From positions 30,303-94,302 of the forward strand of contig DATGGM010000299.1 of NCBI GenBank assembly GCA_035308525.1: DNA of 64,000 nt, written 5' to 3'. The stretch is from Bog-159 sp035308525 (GTDB lineage Bacteria > Acidobacteriota > Terriglobia > Bryobacterales > Bryobacteraceae). Below are positions 7,610 to 18,362 of the stretch, piece by piece (the stretch's first letter is position 1; every line of letters starts with the position of its first letter). The notes under the pieces were generated by a model. That model was not told where the DNA came from. It did no database searches and saw nothing but the letters and a program-made list of their open reading frames with translations. A program made the position numbers and the translations under genes.

Positions 7610-8196
7610 TGCGGACTGCCAGGATACAGCGCGACACCAAAGAGACGCGGATTCGCGGCGCGCTCAAGATCGAGGGGCGCGGCCGGTACCAGATCGCGAC
7701 GGGTATACGGTTCCTCGACCACATGCTGGAGCTGTTCGCCAAGCATGGCGGGTTCGACCTGACGCTGGAGGCGGCGGGGGACCTGGATGTGGACCAGCAT
7801 CACACGGTGGAAGACGCAGGGATTGTGTTGGGGCAGTTGTTCGCGCAGGCGCTCGGCGACCGGCGCGGCATCAATCGTGCGGGCTACTTCGTGCTGCCCA
7901 TGGATGAGACGCTGGCGGTGGTGGCGCTGGATCTGGGCGGACGGCCGGCGCTGGTCTACAGGGATCTGGTAAAGGTGCGGCTGGTCGGCGATCTGCAGAC
8001 CGAGCTGGTGGAGGATTTCTTCGGCGGCTTCGTGAACCACGCGGGCGCCAACCTACATGCGCGCGTGATGTACGGACGGTCGAACCATCACAAGGTCGAA
8101 GCCATCTTCAAGTGTTTCGCGCGCGCGCTGAAGTATGCATGCTCCACCGATCGGCGTCTGCGTGGCGAGCTGCCTTCGACGAAGGGGCTGCTGTGA
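7609..8196 (+). CDS. hisB: imidazoleglycerol-phosphate dehydratase
   Basis: 195 residues, the monofunctional HisB without a phosphatase domain. It dehydrates IGP to imidazole-acetol phosphate. Metal-binding histidine motifs are present: FLDHMLELFAKHGGFDL, DQHHTVEDAGI and GRSNHHKVEAIFK. The ATG at 7609 overlaps the HAD stop by one base (TGATG); a GTG three bases earlier is possible. It overlaps hisH as GTGA. Confidence 0.96.
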   Translation: MRTARIQRDTKETRIRGALKIEGRGRYQIATGIRFLDHMLELFAKHGGFDLTLEAAGDLDVDQHHTVEDAGIVLGQLFAQALGDRRGINRAGYFVLPMDETLAVVALDLGGRPALVYRDLVKVRLVGDLQTELVEDFFGGFVNHAGANLHARVMYGRSNHHKVEAIFKCFARALKYACSTDRRLRGELPSTKGLL

Positions 8197-8789
8197 TCGC
8201 GATTCTGGACTACGGCGCGGGCAACCTGCGGTCGGTGGAGAACACGCTGGCGGAGATCGGCGCCGAATACGCGCTGGTGCGGGAGGCGGCCGGACTGCGC
8301 ACCGCGCCGAAGATTGTGCTGCCTGGCGTGGGCCATTTCGGCCAGATGATGCGGGCGCTCGACTGCATGCAGGTGCGCGCCGCGCTGCTGGAACGGATCC
8401 AGGCTGGCGTGCCGTTTCTGGGTATCTGCCTGGGATTGCAGGCGCTGTTCGAATCGAGCGAAGAGGCTCCCGAGGCGCGCGGGTTGGGGCTATTCAAAGG
8501 CACTGTGCGGCGGTTTCCTGGAGCGGTGCGGGTGCCGCACATGGGTTGGAATCAGCTTGAAACGCGCGCGGATTCGCGGCTGCTGGCGGGGCTCGACCCT
8601 TACGCGTTCGTCTATTTCGCGCACAGCTATTACGCGCCCGCGATTCCGGCGACGGCGGCCACCTGCACTTATGCGCTGCCTTACACGGCGGTGCTCGAAG
8701 CTGGCAATACGTTCGGCGTGCAGTTTCATCCGGAGAAGTCCGGTCCGGCGGGTTTGCGCATCGTCAGGAATTTCGTGGAGATGCAGTAG
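8193..8789 (+). CDS. hisH: imidazole glycerol phosphate synthase, glutaminase subunit
   Basis: 198 residues starting with GTG (MIAILDYGAGNLRSV). This class I glutamine amidotransferase feeds ammonia to HisF. The catalytic Cys is in FLGICLGLQALFE and the His/Glu pair in VQFHPEKSG; PGVGHFG forms the oxyanion region. The open frame back to 8112 is hisB read in another frame. The start overlaps the hisB stop and the stop lies one base before the hisF start. Confidence 0.96.
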   Translation: MIAILDYGAGNLRSVENTLAEIGAEYALVREAAGLRTAPKIVLPGVGHFGQMMRALDCMQVRAALLERIQAGVPFLGICLGLQALFESSEEAPEARGLGLFKGTVRRFPGAVRVPHMGWNQLETRADSRLLAGLDPYAFVYFAHSYYAPAIPATAATCTYALPYTAVLEAGNTFGVQFHPEKSGPAGLRIVRNFVEMQ

Positions 8790-8790
8790 G

Positions 8791-9552
8791 GTGCTGGCCA
8801 AGCGCATTATTCCATGCCTGGACGTCACCGGCGGACGCGTGGTCAAGGGCGTCAACTTCGTGAACCTGCGGGATGCGGGCGATCCGGTGGAACTGGCGGA
8901 CCGCTACAACCAGGAAGGCGCGGACGAGCTGGTGTTTCTGGATATCACGGCGTCGAGCGACGCGCGCGAGATCATGGCGGGCGTGGTGGCGCGGACGGCG
9001 CGCAAGGTCTTCATCCCCCTGGCGGTGGGCGGCGGCATTCGCTCGGTGGCGGATGCGCGCGGGATACTGCTGGCCGGCGCGGACAAGGTTTCGGTCAACA
9101 CGGCGGCGGTGCGGCGTCCGGAGCTGATCACCGAGCTGAGCCGGGAGTTCGGAGCGCAGGCGGTGGTGCTGGCCATCGATGCGCGCCGGCGGGCGGCGGG
9201 CGCATGGTGCGTGTACACACGCGGCGGAAGAGACGCGGAGGATCTGGACGCGGTGGCCTGGGCCGCGCGCGGGGAGGAATTGGGGGCTGGCGAAGTGCTG
9301 CTCACTTCCATGGATACAGACGGGGTGCAACATGGCTTCGACTGCGAACTGACGCGGGCGGTGTCGCGCGCTACGCGTATTCCGGTGATAGCTTCCGGTG
9401 GCGCCGGCCGGCCCGACGATTTCCTAAGGGTGCTGACGGACGGCGAGGCCGACGCGGCGCTGGCGGCCTCGGTCTTTCACTACGGGACCCTGCGCATCTG
9501 CGATTTGAAGGAGCACCTGGATCGCGGCGGCGTCACGGTGCGGAAAGCTTGA
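8791..9552 (+). CDS. hisF: imidazole glycerol phosphate synthase, cyclase subunit
   Basis: 253 residues, a (beta-alpha)8 barrel starting with GTG: MLAKRIIPCLDVTGGRVVKG with the catalytic Asp, a second catalytic Asp in the LLTSMDTDGVQHGF region, and phosphate-binding loops (GGIRS, ASGGAG). It makes IGP and AICAR from PRFAR with HisH. An upstream GGAG lies about ten bases before the GTG. The stop overlaps the hisA ATG by one base. Confidence 0.96.
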   Translation: MLAKRIIPCLDVTGGRVVKGVNFVNLRDAGDPVELADRYNQEGADELVFLDITASSDAREIMAGVVARTARKVFIPLAVGGGIRSVADARGILLAGADKVSVNTAAVRRPELITELSREFGAQAVVLAIDARRRAAGAWCVYTRGGRDAEDLDAVAWAARGEELGAGEVLLTSMDTDGVQHGFDCELTRAVSRATRIPVIASGGAGRPDDFLRVLTDGEADAALAASVFHYGTLRICDLKEHLDRGGVTVRKA

Positions 9553-10250
9553 TGATTTTTCCCTGCATCGACCTGATGGACGGCAAAGTGGTGCAGCTCG
9601 TTCAGGGCCGCGAGAAGGCGCTGGAGGGAGACGCGCCATTCGGGATGCTGCGGCGGTTCGCGGCGTTTCCGGAAATCCAGGTCATCGATCTGAACGCAGC
9701 CATGGGCACGGGATCGAACGATGAACTGGTGCGGCTGGTGGCCGGGCACGCCAGGGCGCGCGTGGGCGGGGGCGTGCGCTCGGTGGATCGCGCGCGGGCG
9801 CTGGTAGCGCAGGGAGCGCACAAAGTGATCGTGGGGACCGCGGCGTTTGCGGCGGACGGGATCGACGGCGCGTTTCTGGCTAGCCTGGCGGCGGCTATCG
9901 GCAAGAACCGCGTGATCGTGGCGCTGGACTCGAAGGAAGGCCGCATTGTGGTGAAAGGCTGGCGGGAGGCTACACGGTTCAGCGCCGAAGAGGTGATGGC
10001 GGCTCTGGAGCCTTACTGCCACGGCTTCCTGTGCACATACGTGGATAAGGAAGGCATGCTGCAAGGAACGGATCTGGAGTGGTTCGCCCGGCTGCGCGCG
10101 GCCACGCCGCTCGAGATCACGGCGGCCGGGGGCATTACGACGCTCGAGGAAGTGCGGGCGCTGGTGTCGATGAACGTGCACGTGGCGCTGGGAATGGCGA
10201 TCTATACGGGGCGGCTGAGCCTGACGGATCTGGTACAGCTTCAGCGGTAG
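9552..10250 (+). CDS. hisA: ProFAR isomerase
   Basis: 232 residues, a HisF-like barrel beginning MIFPCIDLMDGKVVQLVQG with the catalytic Asp. A second acidic residue lies in FLCTYVDKEGMLQGTDLEW, and the phosphate loops are GGGVRS and TAAGGIT. It is the last gene of the operon and converges on the glycosyltransferase with a 10-base overlap, without a visible terminator. Confidence 0.94.
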   Translation: MIFPCIDLMDGKVVQLVQGREKALEGDAPFGMLRRFAAFPEIQVIDLNAAMGTGSNDELVRLVAGHARARVGGGVRSVDRARALVAQGAHKVIVGTAAFAADGIDGAFLASLAAAIGKNRVIVALDSKEGRIVVKGWREATRFSAEEVMAALEPYCHGFLCTYVDKEGMLQGTDLEWFARLRAATPLEITAAGGITTLEEVRALVSMNVHVALGMAIYTGRLSLTDLVQLQR

Positions 10251-10969
10251 CGGCCGCGGATCTGATTCCAGCGCACCGTGAAGGGATCGAGAAAGGCCGC
10301 GATGCCGCGAAACGCGCTCACCTTGGTGCCGGCCACGTCATTCCATCGCACGGGCACTTCGATCTGGCGGTATCCCAGGCGGCGTCCGATGAAGAGTGCC
10401 TCCACGTCGAAGCCGAAGCCATCCAGAAGTTGGCGCTTGAAGATCTCATGCGCGGCGCCGGACTCGAACAACTTGAAGCCGCACTGCGTGTCGTGGAAGG
10501 GGAGACCGGTGACAATCCGCATGACTAGGTTGAAGAAGCGGCCGGCGTTTTCGCGAAACTGAGACTGGCGCACGCCGATCAGGCGGCGGTCGATGGCGCG
10601 CGATCCGATGGCCACCTGGGCGGCGGCCTTTTCGGCGGCCTGCCACAGCTTATCGAGCTCATCGATGGGCGAGGAAAGATCGGCATCCGTGCACAGCGCC
10701 CATTCGCCGGCGGCCTCCAGCATCCCGTGGCGGACCGCGTAACCCTTGCCGCGATTGCCCGGATTACGCAGGACGCGCAGATCGGGGAACTCGGCGCGCA
10801 ACTGTTCGACGACCTGGACGGTGGCGTCGGTCGAGCCGTCGTCGACCACCACGATCTCCGCAAACAACCAGCCGGTGCGGCGAAGATAGGCGATCACCTG
10901 GCGCAGCGTTCCCGGGAGGCGTTTCTCTTCGTTGTAGGCTGGAATGATAATAGAGATTGACCGGGTCAA
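10241..10969 (-). CDS. family 2 glycosyltransferase (dolichyl/polyprenyl-phosphate sugar type)
   Basis: 242 residues. The GT-A fold signatures are SIIIPAYNEEKRLPGTL, EIVVVDDGSTDAT and ALCTDADLSSP (the metal-binding acidic triad), then DTQCGFKLFE, as in ALG5/DPM1-like enzymes that transfer a sugar to a lipid phosphate carrier. No C-terminal membrane segment is visible, so it is probably peripheral. The only usable start is TTG at 10969, with no ribosome site but with a TATTAT box (minus strand, 10980-10975) about six bases upstream. The donor and acceptor are unknown. Confidence 0.88.
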   Translation of the reverse strand: MTRSISIIIPAYNEEKRLPGTLRQVIAYLRRTGWLFAEIVVVDDGSTDATVQVVEQLRAEFPDLRVLRNPGNRGKGYAVRHGMLEAAGEWALCTDADLSSPIDELDKLWQAAEKAAAQVAIGSRAIDRRLIGVRQSQFRENAGRFFNLVMRIVTGLPFHDTQCGFKLFESGAAHEIFKRQLLDGFGFDVEALFIGRRLGYRQIEVPVRWNDVAGTKVSAFRGIAAFLDPFTVRWNQIRGRYR

Positions 10970-10973
10970 CGCA

Positions 10974-10979
10974 TATAAT
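10974..10979 (+). promoter_or_regulatory. -10 box of lysS
   Basis: TATAAT is a perfect consensus box. Transcription from about 10986 leaves a short leader with AGGAG before the TTG at 11005. The same AT-rich run read on the other strand can serve the divergent glycosyltransferase. Confidence 0.55.
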
Positions 10980-11004
10980 AACGAAATTCCGTCAGGAGAT
11001 CGAT

Positions 11005-12522
<1,518 letters not shown>

Positions 12523-12525
12523 ACC

Positions 12526-13767
12526 GTGCCCACTTCTTTTGAACTATTCGTCGCGCGGCGGTACCTGAAGGCGCGCCGCAAGGAAGCCGTGATTTCGGTT
12601 ATCACGGTTATCTCTATTGTGGGCGTGTCCGCCGGGGTGATGGCGCTGATCGTGGCGCTGGCCATCAACAACGGGTTCAGGGAAACGCTGCAGAACAACC
12701 TGCTGGGCGCCATGGCGCACATCAATGTGCAGGAGAAGGAGCCACGCAACGGCATCGAGAATTGGGAAGCGCTGGTGGCGCGCATCCGGCAGGCGCCGCA
12801 CGTGATCGCCGCGGGACCGGCGCTCTACACTCCCATCTTTTTCTCCGGGCCGGTACAGTCGCAGGGGGGCATTTTGAAGGGCGTGGATATCGCCACGGAA
12901 TTAAAGATCAGCGACACGCTGCGTCACCTGAAGAGCGGCTCGGTGGATCGCCTGCGCGCGGGGACGGACGGAAGTGTGCCGGGCATCATTCTGGGCGCGC
13001 GGCTGGCGGAAGATATCGGGATGACAACCAACAGCCTGGTGAGCGTGGTGAGCCCGCAGGGCGAGTTGACGCCTTTTGGCCCGCGTCCCAGCATTCGCAG
13101 GTTCCGCGTGGCAGGCATCTTCGAATCGGGCTTTTACGATATCGACGACCGGTGGGCGTATGCGTCGCTGCCCGCGGCGCAGCAGGCGCTGTCACTGCAG
13201 GATGTGGTGAACCAGATCGAGGTGAAGCTGGACGATCTGAACCGCGCGCCGGAAGTGGCGCGGGTCATCGAGAAGTTCGCCGGAAGAAAGTATGCCACGA
13301 CCACGTGGATGGAGCGCAATCGTCAACTGCTGAACGCCCTGAAGATGGAGAAGGCGGTCACGGTGGTGACCATCGGCCTGATCCAACTGGTGGCGGCGTT
13401 GAACATTCTGATCACACTGGTGATGATGGTGATGGAGAAATACCGGGACATCGCGGTGCTGATGTCGATGGGCGCGCGGCGCGCGCAGATCCGGCGGATC
13501 TTCATGATGCAGGGCGTGCTGATCGGCGTGGTGGGAGCGGCGGTCGGACTGGTAGGCGGATACACGCTGTGCTACTTCGCCGACCGCTACCGCTGGATCC
13601 GCCTGGACGAGCAGGTGTACGCGCTGAGTTTCGTGCCGTTCGACCCGCGCTGGGTGGATGGCGTGTGGGTGGCGGCGGCGGCGATCCTGGTCAGCTTCCT
13701 GGCGACGCTGTATCCCGCGCGCAACGCCACGCACATCGCGCCCGCCGAGGTGTTGCGGTATGAATAG
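12526..13767 (+). CDS. lipoprotein-releasing (LolC/LolE) type ABC permease
   Basis: 413 residues, GTG start. It has the layout of the Lol permeases: an N-terminal membrane segment after FELFVARRYLKARRKE, a large periplasmic domain (about residues 45-265) and three C-terminal membrane segments with VLMSMGARRAQIRRIFMMQGV and a final YPARNATHIAPAEVLRYE. In the family it extracts lipoproteins from the inner membrane for LolA. No LolD ATPase is adjacent. The three-base gap after lysS suggests one transcript. It could be LolC, LolE or the single LolF-like form. Confidence 0.88.
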   Translation: MPTSFELFVARRYLKARRKEAVISVITVISIVGVSAGVMALIVALAINNGFRETLQNNLLGAMAHINVQEKEPRNGIENWEALVARIRQAPHVIAAGPALYTPIFFSGPVQSQGGILKGVDIATELKISDTLRHLKSGSVDRLRAGTDGSVPGIILGARLAEDIGMTTNSLVSVVSPQGELTPFGPRPSIRRFRVAGIFESGFYDIDDRWAYASLPAAQQALSLQDVVNQIEVKLDDLNRAPEVARVIEKFAGRKYATTTWMERNRQLLNALKMEKAVTVVTIGLIQLVAALNILITLVMMVMEKYRDIAVLMSMGARRAQIRRIFMMQGVLIGVVGAAVGLVGGYTLCYFADRYRWIRLDEQVYALSFVPFDPRWVDGVWVAAAAILVSFLATLYPARNATHIAPAEVLRYE

Positions 13768-13770
13768 AGT

Positions 13771-14007
13771 ATGGATCACCCCGATCTTGTTGTAGTGCAC
13801 ACGTTCGCTAGCGGGCCGGAGGCGGAAATGGCTAAGAGTGCGCTCGAATCGGCGGGTATCGATTCCATGATACAGGCTGATTCGGTAGGAGGCATGCGGC
13901 CACACGTGGCCTGGTCCAGCGGCGGGTTCAAGTTGCTCGTGCGCGCGGATGATGTAGAGGCGGCGCGCGACGCGCTCGAGCCGTGGTCTTCATCTCCGGA
14001 AGGGTAG
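13771..14007 (+). CDS. DUF2007 protein
   Basis: 78 residues beginning DHPDLVVVHTFASGPEAEMA and ending in a repeated alpha-beta unit that contains GFKLLVRADDVEAARDALE. This matches the small DUF2007 'putative signal transducing' family, a ferredoxin-like fold with no known activity. It lies three bases after the LolC/E-like gene and is probably cotranscribed. Confidence 0.8.
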   Translation: MDHPDLVVVHTFASGPEAEMAKSALESAGIDSMIQADSVGGMRPHVAWSSGGFKLLVRADDVEAARDALEPWSSSPEG

Positions 14008-14122
14008 GCTCCTACTGAACCTCTCTGAGGTCAAAATAGGCCAAATTCAGTCAGTCAGGTTTCGAGACTCCGGACCCGCCGGGGCGCAACGCGGACCAGC
14101 TACGTGCGAACAGGTGCACGCT

Positions 14123-14260
14123 TCATGGCCGTCGCGCGAAAAAATGGGAGTAGCGCTGGATGTTCGAGATGAAGTGGGCCGGCTTCCGTGCCTTGGCCCA
14201 GTTGAAGAACGGCACCATGCCAGAGAACGGACCGAACCGTCCCTTGGCGTGTGGGCTGCG
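14123..14260 (-). other. unidentified coding remnant
   Basis: Downstream of the glycoside hydrolase-like gene, a frame of 45 codons on the minus strand reads like a protein C-terminus (GPFSGMVPFFNWAKARKPAH) and ends at 14123. No start codon or ribosome site is visible and I cannot name the family. The rest of 14008-14275 shows nothing recognisable. Confidence 0.25.
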
Positions 14261-14275
14261 ATATCACTGGTTCCC

Positions 14276-16393
14276 TTATGCAGAATACAGTGCTGCTACT
14301 TCGTAATCCAGGACTCTGGGAATTGTGAACTCGATTGCGTCGGTGCCCCCGGTAAACGGGACGTTCGTCTCGGCCCGCAACAGTTCTACACGCGTCACCC
14401 GCCTGCCCTGCGGAAGTAACATCTTCACCTTCTGGCCGCCGATGGGGTAGAAGTTCCGTATCCATCCGCGGTGCATGGCTGGGTTCGTGTAATTAAGGAT
14501 GTGCACCGCAAAGCCAGCCTCCGTTTCCCATGCGAACGCCTCGATCACCCCGTCTCCCTGGATTGTGACTGGCGGATTCGCCCCCGCTACCCAACGGATC
14601 GAGTTCTGAATCAGCCGTGCCAAGTCGGTATGACCGGATCGCCACATGGTGCGCTCGACGTCACCCGGGTAATATATCAGGCGGCTGGGGCCTTTCTGCC
14701 GAACCACGATTGCCGGTTCATTCGTCCGCGCCTGCAGAGGATACGAGAGTTCCGGAGGGTAAGCCACGAAGCCGGGTACCACAGTCAGAATGGCGCCATC
14801 CACCTGCGCAACGGGTACCCGGTTTTCTGCGCCCGGAATCCAGTTGGTGCCTGAAAAGCCATCGAGGATATCATGCTGGTTTTCGATACGGGCAAGATAG
14901 GCGTTACCGGTCGTGCCAATGGTCTCCCCGGCCTTCCTAATGCCGAACACCTCGGCCAGGCCGAAATCGGACCGCCGCTCGTTGCGCTCGGTGTACATGC
15001 TGGTCTCGAATGTGGCAAGTAGAGAGCCGCCGGCATCCACATAAGCGCGCAATTGCCGGCACTGCTCGTTGCTGAGGAGCGCCGTGTTTGGCAGCACCAG
15101 TGCGGAGTATTGGGCCAGGTCCTCCGGGGCTAGCTTGTCTTCGTGCACGAAATCGAACAGGAAGCGGCCTTCAAGCAGGGCAAGATACATCCCATCCATG
15201 TACTCCCGCATGAGCGCTCCACGTGGGGGTTTGTAGAACAGGTGGGTTCGCTGGCCCATGACCACGCCCAGATTCGCGATCGAGCGCTTGTTGATGAAGT
15301 GTGTATCGTGCCGGGCCATCCAATTGAAATACTCCCGCGCTGGCTCCAGCCAACGGCGATCCTCGCCCATCCCATTCTCGCCACCTATGATGTGGTGATA
15401 CGGCGCCATCCCCGACGCGATGGTCTCGTTAAACCACATCTGCTCCTCTTGCCGGGACTTGTAGACGTTGCGCCAGCGGGGTGTGCCGGTGGACCACGCC
15501 CCCGTCACGTTGGTGGCCATTTTGCCCTTTTGGACGGCGTGGCACACGCGACCTTGCAGCGAGCACCCCCAGATCGGCGTGTCGTCCCCGCCGCGTCCCT
15601 GGTTGTCGCACTGGAACCACTCGCAAACTCCGCCGAGTTTCACCAGGCTGGCCGTGCTGCGAATGCCACCGCCAAGATTGCCGAAATAGAAACTCGACGG
15701 CTTCTTCTCCTTGGCGATGGAATCGTACAGCTTCCACAGATACATTGTGCGCTGGTTGAATCTCTCCCAATAATCTATGGTTCCCGGCGGTGGTAAGTTC
15801 TTACACTGTTCGCAATAACAGACCGGAAACCCTCCCAGAGGCGGCCACGCGTTGGTGTACATGCCGTCCACGTCATAGAGATTGTTGACCTCCCGCATGA
15901 TCGCCGGCATGTAATCGGTCATGTAGGTGGTGAACATGCAAGTGCGAAACAGCCTGGGGTCCTCGGTGTGATGCACGGCATTGCCTTGGGCGTCCCGTTG
16001 GAACCACTCCGGGTGAGCCTGGACGGCGTCTTCCCAGTTGAGGTCCGGACTCAGGCGCGCGATCACGTGCAGTCCCCGCTTCTTCGCGGCTGCGCAACAC
16101 TCGCCGAAGAAATCGTGGTCACCGAGGAACTTACCCTTCCGGTGGTACGGCACCTTTGTCTGGTAAAACGCTAGAATGCCAGTGACACTGACCAGTACGG
16201 TGTCCACCTTCAGGCTGGCCCAGTAGTCCGCCCATTCCTCAACGTTCAGTACCGCGGGATCGTGTTCGGTCATGTTGGTCTGGCCCACGCGGCGGATTTT
16301 CTGCTGCCAGGGCGAAGATGGCCCGGCAGCGAATAATGAACTAGCGATTGCCGCGGCCGGTACGGCGATGAAGTCGCGTCGATTCATGGTCAT
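14276..16393 (-). CDS. Tat-exported glycoside hydrolase-like protein with a trimerisation-type domain
   Basis: 705 residues. The N-terminus MTMNRRDFIAVPAAAIASSL is a Tat signal, so export folded to the periplasm is expected. The catalytic half resembles a TIM-barrel hydrolase (YDVDGMYTNAWPPLGGFPVC around residue 190, with a CYCEQC cysteine pair), followed by a beta-galactosidase-trimerisation-like Rossmann domain (ALVLPNTALLSNEQC, AYVDAGGSLLATFE). The ATG at 16393 (or 16387) is chosen; the frame extends to 16858 but overlaps the divergent gene. The exact substrate is unknown. It belongs to the glycan patch at 14-20 kb. Confidence 0.75.
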   Translation of the reverse strand: MTMNRRDFIAVPAAAIASSLFAAGPSSPWQQKIRRVGQTNMTEHDPAVLNVEEWADYWASLKVDTVLVSVTGILAFYQTKVPYHRKGKFLGDHDFFGECCAAAKKRGLHVIARLSPDLNWEDAVQAHPEWFQRDAQGNAVHHTEDPRLFRTCMFTTYMTDYMPAIMREVNNLYDVDGMYTNAWPPLGGFPVCYCEQCKNLPPPGTIDYWERFNQRTMYLWKLYDSIAKEKKPSSFYFGNLGGGIRSTASLVKLGGVCEWFQCDNQGRGGDDTPIWGCSLQGRVCHAVQKGKMATNVTGAWSTGTPRWRNVYKSRQEEQMWFNETIASGMAPYHHIIGGENGMGEDRRWLEPAREYFNWMARHDTHFINKRSIANLGVVMGQRTHLFYKPPRGALMREYMDGMYLALLEGRFLFDFVHEDKLAPEDLAQYSALVLPNTALLSNEQCRQLRAYVDAGGSLLATFETSMYTERNERRSDFGLAEVFGIRKAGETIGTTGNAYLARIENQHDILDGFSGTNWIPGAENRVPVAQVDGAILTVVPGFVAYPPELSYPLQARTNEPAIVVRQKGPSRLIYYPGDVERTMWRSGHTDLARLIQNSIRWVAGANPPVTIQGDGVIEAFAWETEAGFAVHILNYTNPAMHRGWIRNFYPIGGQKVKMLLPQGRRVTRVELLRAETNVPFTGGTDAIEFTIPRVLDYEVAALYSA

Positions 16394-16543
16394 GAGTCTA
16401 TTGTCCGCCCGCTGGCGTCCGATCATTTGCCGGCTGAACCTAGGATCATGCGGCTGGCAGCTAAGACCAGCCGGAAGAGCACAACGCCCATGTGCGTTAC
16501 GATCGAACGTTCGGGTTCTCCGATCAGCGCTTGCACAATGCGT

Positions 16544-16553
16544 TTCACGTGAA
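16544..16553. promoter_or_regulatory. palindrome in divergent promoter region
   Basis: TTCACGTGAA is a perfect 10-base palindrome between the divergent hydrolase and pectate-lyase-fold genes, 24 bases before the second gene's ATG. It may be an operator for a sugar-responsive regulator; no regulator gene is nearby. Confidence 0.3.
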
Positions 16554-16576
16554 CCCGACAGGAGAACACCATCAGC

Positions 16577-17731
16577 ATGCCTGAAGACCTTGTTAAACCT
16601 GCTTCCGGAAGACGGCAGATCGCCCGCGCTGCCGCACTTGGCGGAGTCTGGCTGGCCATGAGGCCCGTTATGGGTGCTGCCAAGATGGTCGTCGCGGACA
16701 CCGTTCTGAATGCCCGTCAGTTTGGAGCCAAGGGAGATGGGAAGAACGACGATACCAAATCGATCCAGCGCACGATTGATACGGCGGCTGAACGTGGCGG
16801 CGCCGTATTCCTGCCGCCCGGCATCTATCGGAGCGCTGAGCTGCAAATGCGTCCGCACGTATCACTCACGGGCATTCCGGCTTGGGACTACGAACATGGA
16901 TTTGGCTCCGTCATCCGGCTGGCAGATGAACATGCCCGATGCCTCCTCAACATCACCGGCGCGTTTGGCGTCACGATCGACGGTCTCTCACTCGACGGAG
17001 GCAAAGTCGGTACCGGCGTTCACGGTATCTCGTTGAACAAGCCGGACTATGGCAAGCAGGAGGACACATTCCGCATCGAACGGTCCCAGATCGCCAATTT
17101 CAGTGGGGACGGTGTACGTCTTACGCGTGCCTGGTGTTTCTCGATCCGTCATTCGATGATTGCTTACAACGCTGGAGACGGCGTTTCGCTGCGAGGTTGG
17201 GACGGATTCTTCCTCGACAACTGGTTCTCTGGAAACAACGGCGCCGGGTTTGCTGCACGCGAAGAGAACGCCTCCTGTACGTTCACCGGCAATCGCATCG
17301 AATGGAACCGCGAAGGCGTTCTGATTGTCGGCGGCGACGGCTACAACATCACCGGCAATTTTTTCGATCGCGCTGGAACTTGCGGGTTGGCTATTCTGGG
17401 CGGCCAGCAGATCAGCGTCACCGGCAACTTCATCAAGCGCAGTGGGAAGAATGCGAAGCCCGATACTTATGATTCCTCCCAAATCCGGCTGGAGGGCACG
17501 CGTGGCGTTACCTGTTGCGCCAACAACCTGCAAGTTGGGCGGGACGATGGCGGAGGCGGTGTTTGGTCACCCTCGTACGGCATCGTTTACAAAGAACTGC
17601 AGAACTGCGTCATCAGCAACAACGTGCTACACGACGGCGCACTCAAACAACTTATTGTGGACTTGGGAGGCCATGGTGAGGGAGCAGTCGTGAAAGACAA
17701 CCCCGGCTGCCTTTCGCCACACGCGGGCTAA
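16577..17731 (+). CDS. right-handed beta-helix protein (pectate lyase superfamily)
   Basis: 384 residues. After a twin-arginine-like N-terminus (ASGRRQIARAAALGGVWLAM) comes the domain opening typical of pectate-lyase-superfamily proteins, NARQFGAKGDGKNDDTKSIQ, then many short coils with N/G turns (TGNRIEWNREGVLIVGG, ITGNFFDRAGTCGLAILGG). These form a parallel beta-helix that binds or cleaves polysaccharide. AGGAG lies about 12 bases before the ATG. It is divergent from the hydrolase gene and probably acts with it. Lyase or hydrolase activity cannot be decided. Confidence 0.8.
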   Translation: MPEDLVKPASGRRQIARAAALGGVWLAMRPVMGAAKMVVADTVLNARQFGAKGDGKNDDTKSIQRTIDTAAERGGAVFLPPGIYRSAELQMRPHVSLTGIPAWDYEHGFGSVIRLADEHARCLLNITGAFGVTIDGLSLDGGKVGTGVHGISLNKPDYGKQEDTFRIERSQIANFSGDGVRLTRAWCFSIRHSMIAYNAGDGVSLRGWDGFFLDNWFSGNNGAGFAAREENASCTFTGNRIEWNREGVLIVGGDGYNITGNFFDRAGTCGLAILGGQQISVTGNFIKRSGKNAKPDTYDSSQIRLEGTRGVTCCANNLQVGRDDGGGGVWSPSYGIVYKELQNCVISNNVLHDGALKQLIVDLGGHGEGAVVKDNPGCLSPHAG

Positions 17732-18042
17732 GAGTTTCCGCAGGGCCGGTATTAGGACGGTGGCCGTAGCGTGAAGAGCGTGGCGCCTAATCTCCATTCG
17801 CGTAATATCGGCGGAGGTGTGCGAGCATCTCGGTTCGGTCTCGCCGCCGCCGCCCAAACAGCCAGCGTGGTGTCAGCAGAATCGCCTTCCAAACGCGCAG
17901 AATCCAGCGCACCGATATAGTCTGCGCTCTCGAACCGCGGGTGCCGGTTTAAAACTAGAGGAAGGCCAAGGGTTCGTGGAGAAGCGGCGGACATCACGTC
18001 AAAAGTACCAGGGAGGCATCAAAGGCGGCCAACAAGGATTGC
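17732..18042. other. intergenic stretch without a recognisable gene
   Basis: Short open frames exist on both strands but none has a ribosome site or a family motif that I recognise. It may hold decayed sequence, as elsewhere in the 14-28 kb segment. Confidence 0.4.
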
Positions 18043-18198
18043 TCATCGACGCTTTGCCTTCTCAATCTCTTTCGCGGCGTGCGGCTCGACATTCAGCCCG
18101 CCTGAAGCCTGTCGATAGCGATGGACGAGAAAGGCGAGCACCATCGCAACAATGGCGATGACCAGCAGTATCCGTTTTGCACTCAAAGTGACGCTCAA
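18043..18198 (-). CDS. small single-span membrane protein, hypothetical
   Basis: 51 codons from TTG at 18198. It has a clear hydrophobic helix (KRILLVIAIVAMVLAFLVHR) and a charged tail ending in AAKEIEKAKRR. No good ribosome site is visible and an in-frame stop lies a few codons upstream, so it is either a very small membrane protein or the end of a lost gene. I do not recognise a family. Confidence 0.35.
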   Translation of the reverse strand: MSVTLSAKRILLVIAIVAMVLAFLVHRYRQASGGLNVEPHAAKEIEKAKRR

Positions 18199-18362
18199 CT
18201 TTTCTGTCGCCGTAGCCCCTTAAATCTTGTGCTTCGCAGCTTCCAACATCCCTCCACAGTTTAGCCCACTCCAACCTTCATCCTTACTGACGTGTTTTCG
18301 AAGCGCAGGAAACAAGCCGAAGGTAAAAGAGGAACGATGCCAACGATCAGGAAGGCTGGAGT

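Noticed and set aside
8814..9551. N-terminal extension of the hisA frame
   Set aside because: The extension is hisF read in another frame; hisA starts with MIFPCIDLMDG at 9552.
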